Assembly: GCA_041589295.1 (NCBI GenBank)
Contig: JBFHVZ010000048.1
Coordinates: 1 to 19,491 of the forward strand
Source of the DNA: Bermanella sp041589295
GTDB taxonomy: Bacteria > Pseudomonadota > Gammaproteobacteria > Pseudomonadales > Oceanobacteraceae
DNA length: 19,491 nt
Reading direction: 5' to 3'
Under the pieces are notes generated by a model. The model searched no databases. It saw nothing but the letters and a program-made list of their open reading frames with translations, and had not been told where the DNA came from. Positions 15,264-19,491 of this stretch are shown here, one piece after another; the first letter of the stretch is position 1, and each line of letters begins with the position of its first letter. Made by a program: the position numbers and the translations under genes.

Positions 15264-16499
15264 ATGAATACCCTGTTTAAAGTATCTGCCTTGACCGTCT
15301 CGTCTTTATTGTTGGCCGCCTGCGGTAGCAGCAGCGACAGTGATTCCCACAGCGATGATGTTCACGCCGAGCACGCCCACTCGTTGTTAATTAGCCAAGC
15401 CAATAGCGATGCACTTTCCGTGTTGGAAGAAGGCCAAGCCGAATCACTAGCAGGCACTGCCGCAGCCAATGGTGCGCAACTGTTACTGGCCGACAGTGGT
15501 GAAGCCGCCGCCGTCATCACAGCGGGTTCGGTGCAATTCGTCTTTGTTCATGAAGAACACGATGAAGAGGAGAGCGAAGGTGAAGCCCATGACGAAGAAG
15601 AGGAGCTGCCAGAATTAAGCGCTCTGCAAATCGACGGCGTGAATCCTAAAGTGATCAACAGCAATGGTCACTTCAGTGTATTGCTAAACGGCACCACACA
15701 ATTTGTCCCTTACGCCGTACTGGAAAACGCAGCGCCAGAAGCTGAAACCGTGGCCTATGCCGTAACTGAAACTTACCCAGCGCTACTGCTGCACGAAGAC
15801 GAAACCCACGGTCTGTTAACCCTAGTGTTTGATGGCACCAACGCTGTGGTGTACGAAGGCGATGAAGCCACTGCAAGCACAACGCCTTGTGCGACGGTGA
15901 ACAGCACAGCCCATGTTGACGAGTTCGCTGTGGTGTCTTGTACCAATGGTGAAAACAGCACCTCGTTCAGCGTGAAAGCAGAAGAGAACACTACAACAGG
16001 TGAACACGAAGCTGAAATCACCACCATCGCCGGTATCGCAACCGCAGTTGAATGGCAAAGCCGTGCAGGGGTATTCGTCGGTTTAGGTGCGGATAACAAA
16101 TTCTACGTGTTAGAAGAAAATGCTAACGAAGCGTTAGAAGTAGAAGGCACCGCCTTCGCCAAGCCAGAGGGTTTATGTCAGTGGGGTCTTGATTCCCAGC
16201 AAGCTGATATTTTTGTGCTGACCAGCAGCCAACTGTTGGTGTTAAACCACGACGGTAGCCAAGCGGCGGCAGTCACGCTTGATGAAACCAGTAACGCTAG
16301 CTGCGACGATGTCACCATGGCAGCGGCGAGCCAAGCGGTATTTGTATTGGATAACTCAGCGCAAAAACTATATGAAATCGACAAAGACGAAGGCGCAGCG
16401 TTTTACCACATTCACGGTCGTGAAGACTTATCGGTGAATGATGTGAAGGCTGCGGTTAACTTCCACGAAATCGGTGGTCAGGCAACTCATGCTCACTAA
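15264..16499 (+). CDS. AztD-like metal-binding lipoprotein
   Basis: The protein has 411 residues, with a lipobox LLLAAC placing the lipidated Cys at residue 20. A His/Asp/Ser-rich linker follows (HSDDVHAEHAHS, 29-40). The body is built of short beta-blade-like repeats such as VLEENANEALEVEG and LFVLNHDGSQ-type turns, consistent with a beta-propeller. A second acidic/His loop (HEEHDEEESEGEAHDEEEE, 96-114) and a terminal HAH add likely metal sites. The overall plan resembles AztD, the periplasmic zinc metallochaperone: a propeller with an early His/Asp loop followed by a strand like the one in LSALQIDGVNPK. It overlaps the start of the TonB receptor by 11 nt. The zinc role is inference from this plan and context. 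Confidence 0.7.
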   Translation: MNTLFKVSALTVSSLLLAACGSSSDSDSHSDDVHAEHAHSLLISQANSDALSVLEEGQAESLAGTAAANGAQLLLADSGEAAAVITAGSVQFVFVHEEHDEEESEGEAHDEEEELPELSALQIDGVNPKVINSNGHFSVLLNGTTQFVPYAVLENAAPEAETVAYAVTETYPALLLHEDETHGLLTLVFDGTNAVVYEGDEATASTTPCATVNSTAHVDEFAVVSCTNGENSTSFSVKAEENTTTGEHEAEITTIAGIATAVEWQSRAGVFVGLGADNKFYVLEENANEALEVEGTAFAKPEGLCQWGLDSQQADIFVLTSSQLLVLNHDGSQAAAVTLDETSNASCDDVTMAAASQAVFVLDNSAQKLYEIDKDEGAAFYHIHGREDLSVNDVKAAVNFHEIGGQATHAH

Positions 16500-18654
16500 G
16501 CGTTTTTCTCCGAACCAAGCTACTCGCGGGCTGCTGCTGTTTACGCTGTCAGCCGCAGCTTGGGTGCCTCAAGCGATGGCGGCGGATGAAGCTGCAGCTA
16601 AGGCAGATGATGGTCATCAGTATCATCATCTTGAAGCGATTTCGGTTACCGCCAGTGGCCAAACGCTGGACGAAGTGGTGCAACCTACCAAGGTCATGAC
16701 CGGTGCAGAACTGCGTCAGGCCGCAGGCTCCAGTTTAGGCGGTGTGTTGGAGAACATGCCCGGCATTGCCAACGCCAGCTTTGGCCCAGGTGTGGGCCGC
16801 CCTGTGATCCGTGGCCTATCGGGTAACCGCGTGAAAATCGCAGTAAACGGTAACGATGCCGCGGACGTGAGCGCCATGAGTAACGACCATGCACCCATGG
16901 CGGATGTGGCTAACGCCGAACAAATCGAAGTGATTTACGGCCCCAGCACCTTGTTGTTTGGCAGTGGTGCCATCGGCGGGGTGATTAATGTGGCCGACAA
17001 ACGCTTTCACGATATGCCACTGTGGCAAGGACAAGGCGTGATCGACGCTGAAGTTCATTTGACCACGTCTAGCGTGGATCAAGGTCAACAAGTGTCGGCT
17101 CAGGTTGATGCAGGTGTTGCGCCCAATTGGGTGGTGCACGTGGATGGTTTTCAGCGCAGCGCAGAAAACTATCACAGCCAAAAAGGCGAAGTGAAAAATA
17201 CCCAAACCAGCGCCCAAGGTGCCAGTTTGGGTGTGACTCATATTCACGACAGTGGTCGCGCTGGCGTGGCGGTTTCGGTTTTGGAGTACGACTATGGCGT
17301 GCCCAATGCAGACGACGAAGATGCCAGCGTGGCACCCAGCCAAGTACGCGTGGATGCCTTATTCGAAAAAATATTTTCTTCGCAATACGTGGATGCTCTG
17401 ACGACACAACTCAGCGTTAATGATTATGAGCACGACGAGTTGGATGAAGATTCTGTCGTGGGCTTTTTCGAAAAAGAAAACACCGAATTTAAATCGGTGC
17501 TTTCGTTACGCGAATGGGCCGGAATAAACAGCAAAGTGGGCGTGCATGTGAATGCGCAGCGCTTGGCTTTGTGTCACGACCATTCAGGCTGCGAAGACGG
17601 CGTGCCGGATTACAGCCACTTGTCTTGGGATGGTAGTAAAGGCGGAAACTTCGACCCAGTCACGGATGCCAATGGCAAGGTCATCGAGTTTGCCCACGAT
17701 ACGCCTATGCCCATCACCGAAACCTTGGACACATCCGTGTTTGGTTTGGTCTCCCGCGATTGGTCTGTTGGCCAACACAACGGCAAACAGGAATACGCAC
17801 TGCGCATCGACCAGCGCGTATTACAAGCCGACCCAGACAGCGTTCGCCCTGCCAGCCGTCAGGCGCAAAGCTATTATGATGATCGACACTTTACCTCGGT
17901 CACGGCCAGCGCCGGTTGGACTTGGCTGCGCGACAATCACAAATGGGGCGTGGCTGTGGCACACGCCCAGCGCGCGCCGCAGGCCGACGAAATGTATTGG
18001 AACGGCGACCACCACGCGACGTTCAGCTACCAGTTGGACAATCCAGATTTAGAAATCGAAACGGCCCATGCGTTGGATATCACCTTTCAATATTTTGATC
18101 GCCAACAACAGTGGGACATAGCCGCGTACTACTACGACTTCGACGGTTACATCTATAACGAACTGCAAAGCATCAAGGACCCATACCACGGCAATGACGT
18201 GTATCAGTTCGTGCAAAAAGACGCTTACCTAACAGGGTTTGAAGCCGCGTGGTTGTATCAATTAAATACCCAACTTGCTTTTAACGCCGTGACGGACAAA
18301 ACCATCGGGCGTTTAAAACAAAGCGTGAACGGCGAGAAAAACTTGCCGCGTATTCCACCGCAAACTTTGTTGTTGGGTCTAAACTGGCAGCAAGGTCATT
18401 GGTTGCTAAAAACCGACGTGAAGTACTTTGCCGAGCAAGATCAGGTGGCGGCCAACGAAACCAAAACCGCAGACTATGTCACGCTCAATGCCTTGGTGGC
18501 CTACGAGTTGGAATGGCAACGCACCCACTTTGACATCAGCTTAAAGGGACAAAACCTTACGGATGCATTTGGGCGCAATCACGTTAGCTACTTAAAAGCC
18601 TACAGCCCTATTGCGGGCCGCAATTTGGTGCTGGACCTCAGTGTCGTGTTTTAA
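16489..18654 (+). CDS. TonB-dependent outer-membrane receptor, ZnuD-like (zinc)
   Basis: The protein has 721 residues from ATG 16489, preceded by CAGG. An in-frame GTG at 16474 is an alternative. The start overlaps the lipoprotein stop, so the two are translationally coupled. The signal peptide ends at QAMA (about residue 31). A His-rich N-terminal stretch (DDGHQYHHLEA) and the TonB box-like ISVTAS precede the plug domain, which has GVGRPVIRGLSGNRVKIAVNG, then VIYGPSTLLFGSGAIGGVINV, and a 22-strand barrel ending in VVF. Loops carry CHDHSGC (about 362-368), which could form a disulphide-linked metal site, and WNGDHHATF. These fit ZnuD-type zinc receptors. The substrate could also be another divalent metal. 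Four 13-bp repeats span the stop codon. Confidence 0.85.
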   Translation: MLTKRFSPNQATRGLLLFTLSAAAWVPQAMAADEAAAKADDGHQYHHLEAISVTASGQTLDEVVQPTKVMTGAELRQAAGSSLGGVLENMPGIANASFGPGVGRPVIRGLSGNRVKIAVNGNDAADVSAMSNDHAPMADVANAEQIEVIYGPSTLLFGSGAIGGVINVADKRFHDMPLWQGQGVIDAEVHLTTSSVDQGQQVSAQVDAGVAPNWVVHVDGFQRSAENYHSQKGEVKNTQTSAQGASLGVTHIHDSGRAGVAVSVLEYDYGVPNADDEDASVAPSQVRVDALFEKIFSSQYVDALTTQLSVNDYEHDELDEDSVVGFFEKENTEFKSVLSLREWAGINSKVGVHVNAQRLALCHDHSGCEDGVPDYSHLSWDGSKGGNFDPVTDANGKVIEFAHDTPMPITETLDTSVFGLVSRDWSVGQHNGKQEYALRIDQRVLQADPDSVRPASRQAQSYYDDRHFTSVTASAGWTWLRDNHKWGVAVAHAQRAPQADEMYWNGDHHATFSYQLDNPDLEIETAHALDITFQYFDRQQQWDIAAYYYDFDGYIYNELQSIKDPYHGNDVYQFVQKDAYLTGFEAAWLYQLNTQLAFNAVTDKTIGRLKQSVNGEKNLPRIPPQTLLLGLNWQQGHWLLKTDVKYFAEQDQVAANETKTADYVTLNALVAYELEWQRTHFDISLKGQNLTDAFGRNHVSYLKAYSPIAGRNLVLDLSVVF

Positions 18655-18697
18655 CGCTGTGTTTTAGCTGTGTGTTTTCGCAGTGTGTTTTAAGAGC
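18646..18697. repeat. Four tandem 13-bp units across the receptor stop codon
   Basis: GTGTTTTAACGCT, GTGTTTTAGCTGT, GTGTTTTCGCAGT and GTGTTTTAAGAGC follow each other in exact 13-bp register at 18646-18658, 18659-18671, 18672-18684 and 18685-18697. The shared core is GTGTTTT. The first unit contains the last Val-Phe codons and the TAA stop (18652-18654) of the receptor. Confidence 0.85.
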
Positions 18698-18754
18698 CAC
18701 GCCGCTCAAACCAAATGGGCATAACACGCTATAAATTTGGTGGCGGCGAAAAAC

Positions 18755-18788
18755 GTCTCCTAAGCTCAGCTTATGAGACATTCTTTTT
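18755..18788 (+). terminator. Intrinsic terminator after the receptor, over an apparent start codon
   Basis: GTCTCCTAAGC (18755-18765) pairs with GCTTATGAGAC (18769-18779), 10 of 11 bp, around a 3-nt loop, and ATTCTTTTT follows. An A-run precedes it. The ATG at 18773 that opens the longest frame of the next gene is inside the right arm. It can end the receptor transcript or gate the downstream gene. Confidence 0.7.
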
Positions 18789-18808
18789 GGTCGTTAGTGG
18801 CGCTTAAG

Positions 18809-19027
18809 ATGCGCGGCTTCTTATACAAGCACAATGGGTTGATTGCCTCGTTGTGCGCTCTGGTCTTCATCATGGGGGCCAGTGTTCATGCCATGCATTC
18901 ACGCTTCGAACAAGCCAGTGCGTGCCAAACTCAACAAAATAACATCCAACAGCACTGCAAAACTCAGCGCGCCAACAAAGCCATCGACGTGTTGGGTGTG
19001 TTGTTCTCCTCTCGTCCCACCCCTTGA
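18809..19027 (+). CDS. Small Cys/His membrane-anchored protein, paralogue 2
   Basis: This is a 72-residue protein from ATG 18809. The ATG at 18773 would add 12 residues but lies inside a terminator-like stem. It has a basic start (MRGFLYKHNG), one membrane or signal segment (about 10-28), then a Gln/Cys/His-rich tail with Cys39, His49 and Cys50, ending SSRPTP. It aligns with the protein at 14752 over the first 31 residues (12 identities, sharing LYK and NG). The tails differ: His cluster in one, paired Cys in the other. The stop codon lies inside the FNR-type box of the next gene. The function is unknown; membership of the metal island is inferred from position and the relative. Confidence 0.55.
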   Translation: MRGFLYKHNGLIASLCALVFIMGASVHAMHSRFEQASACQTQQNNIQQHCKTQRANKAIDVLGVLFSSRPTP

Positions 19028-19037
19028 TGTGCATCAA
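19024..19037 (+). promoter_or_regulatory. FNR/ANR binding site
   Basis: TTGATGTGCATCAA matches the FNR/ANR consensus TTGAT-N4-ATCAA in every specified position. It lies 84 bp before the ydcH-type gene and contains the stop codon of the upstream gene. Confidence 0.7.
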
Positions 19038-19058
19038 TCACCGCTTTTGTCATAGGCA

Positions 19059-19064
19059 TACGAT
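19059..19064 (+). promoter_or_regulatory. Candidate -10 element of an FNR class II promoter
   Basis: TACGAT lies 28.5 bp from the centre of the FNR box (19030.5). A class II FNR promoter has the box centre at -41.5 and the -10 hexamer at -12 to -7, a distance of 29.5, so this fits within one base. It predicts a transcript start near 19070-19072. A 5-bp hairpin (GTGTG/CACAC, 19069-19084) would sit at the transcript's 5' end. Confidence 0.5.
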
Positions 19065-19120
19065 GAAAGTGTGTTCATGCACACAGCAACGTAAAAACCG
19101 ACAAAGGGGGTTAATCTTAC

Positions 19121-19369
19121 ATGTCCATCGAAAACCATAGCTTGGTCAATGAACTACCGGAATTCAAAGAACGAATTCACCAACTCAAAATCGAGAACCT
19201 GCATTTTCACAAGCTATTTAATGAATACCACGATGTGGATAAAGAAGTTCACCGCATCGAAGAGGGCGTGGAAAACACGTCGGACGACTACTTGGAGGGA
19301 CTCAAGAAACAACGCTTGAACCTAAAAGATCAGTTGTTTGCTATGTTGAAAGCAGAGCCTGTCGACTAA
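19121..19369 (+). CDS. YdcH/DUF465 family small protein
   Basis: The protein has 82 residues, the usual length of the DUF465 family (PF04325, E. coli YdcH). Nearly all of it is predicted helical hairpin. The conserved family features are present: LVNELPEFKERIHQLK near the start, an F-x-x-L-F-x-E-Y element (HKLFNEYHDVD), and LKKQRLNLKDQLFAML at the end. The molecular role is unknown. AAAGGGGG at 19103-19110 is the likely ribosome-binding site, with a slightly long 10-nt spacing to ATG 19121. The FNR-type box and -10 upstream suggest induction under low oxygen. Confidence 0.9.
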   Translation: MSIENHSLVNELPEFKERIHQLKIENLHFHKLFNEYHDVDKEVHRIEEGVENTSDDYLEGLKKQRLNLKDQLFAMLKAEPVD

Positions 19370-19491
19370 CCTAGGGCACCTCTGAATAATACAGCAGGCC
19401 TCTGCGTGAGTGCTGCAAGGTGGGATAACAAGGCAAGCTTCGCAGCGAAATGACCAGTCCTTTTCAAGAAGCTTAACGACGTTATAGCGCC
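19370..19491. repeat. Possible end of a dispersed intergenic repeat
   Basis: This non-coding tail starts GGGCACCTCTGAATAAT shortly after the stop and is rich in short inverted repeats, such as CAGCA/TGCTG (about 19392-19415) and TTCGC-A-GCGAA near 19440. The style resembles intergenic repeat families in marine gammaproteobacteria. Only one partial copy is in the window, so this cannot be shown here. Confidence 0.3.

Noticed and set aside
19470..19491. An integron attC-like core at the window end
   Set aside because: GTTATAG does not fit the GTTRRRY core and no paired simple sites or integrase are seen.

Overview
The window looks like about 19.5 kb of chromosome from a free-living gammaproteobacterium, probably a marine Pseudomonas/Oceanospirillales-type organism. 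The evidence is the glnE-ilvE gene pair known from pseudomonads, several outer-membrane proteins and lipoproteins, an orphan CheX, an FNR/ANR-type box and moderate GC. No plasmid, phage or complete mobile element is visible, and I see no rRNA, tRNA or CRISPR. The taxonomic placement is inference from gene content.

Layout. (1) 1-3466, plus strand: a small three-helix membrane protein whose reading frame is open to the window edge, a 395-bp gap, an exported PhoPQ-related alpha/beta-hydrolase, a DUF938 methyltransferase and a short membrane-anchored protein. This part looks AT-richer than the rest. (2) 3523-7571, minus strand: glnE followed by ilvE (nitrogen control and branched-chain amino acids). 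A two-way terminator separates ilvE from the convergent plus-strand gene. (3) 7572-9765: a long, hairpin-rich leader and a DUF4382 lipoprotein closed by its own hairpin. (4) 9804-11685: a tight four-gene operon of ECF sigma factor, DUF3619-like anti-sigma, an unrecognised acidic 105-residue protein and a Q-rich DUF3106 protein. The genes overlap by 14 nt, 0 nt (5-nt gap) and 1 nt. (5) 11718-14497: an orphan outer-membrane beta-barrel (minus), a divergent potassium-channel protein (plus), and an orphan CheX phosphatase (minus) ending 1 nt from the channel stop. (6) 14752-19027: a probable metal-acquisition island, most likely zinc. It contains a small His/Cys membrane protein, an AztD-like His/acid-rich lipoprotein, a translationally coupled ZnuD-like TonB receptor, and a second small protein related to the first. 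(7) 19024-19369: a near-perfect FNR/ANR class II promoter in front of a YdcH/DUF465 gene. The last ~120 bp resemble a dispersed non-coding repeat.

How the parts may work together. The TonB receptor would bring metal across the outer membrane, and the lipoprotein (with the two small proteins) could buffer or hand it over in the periplasm. The island has no inner-membrane ABC transporter, so that would lie elsewhere. The sigma operon is a self-contained membrane-linked signalling unit. The most novel material is the twin small proteins flanking the zinc-type pair, the terminator hairpin that buries an apparent start codon, the 13-bp tandem repeats across the receptor stop codon, and the FNR-type promoter of ydcH.
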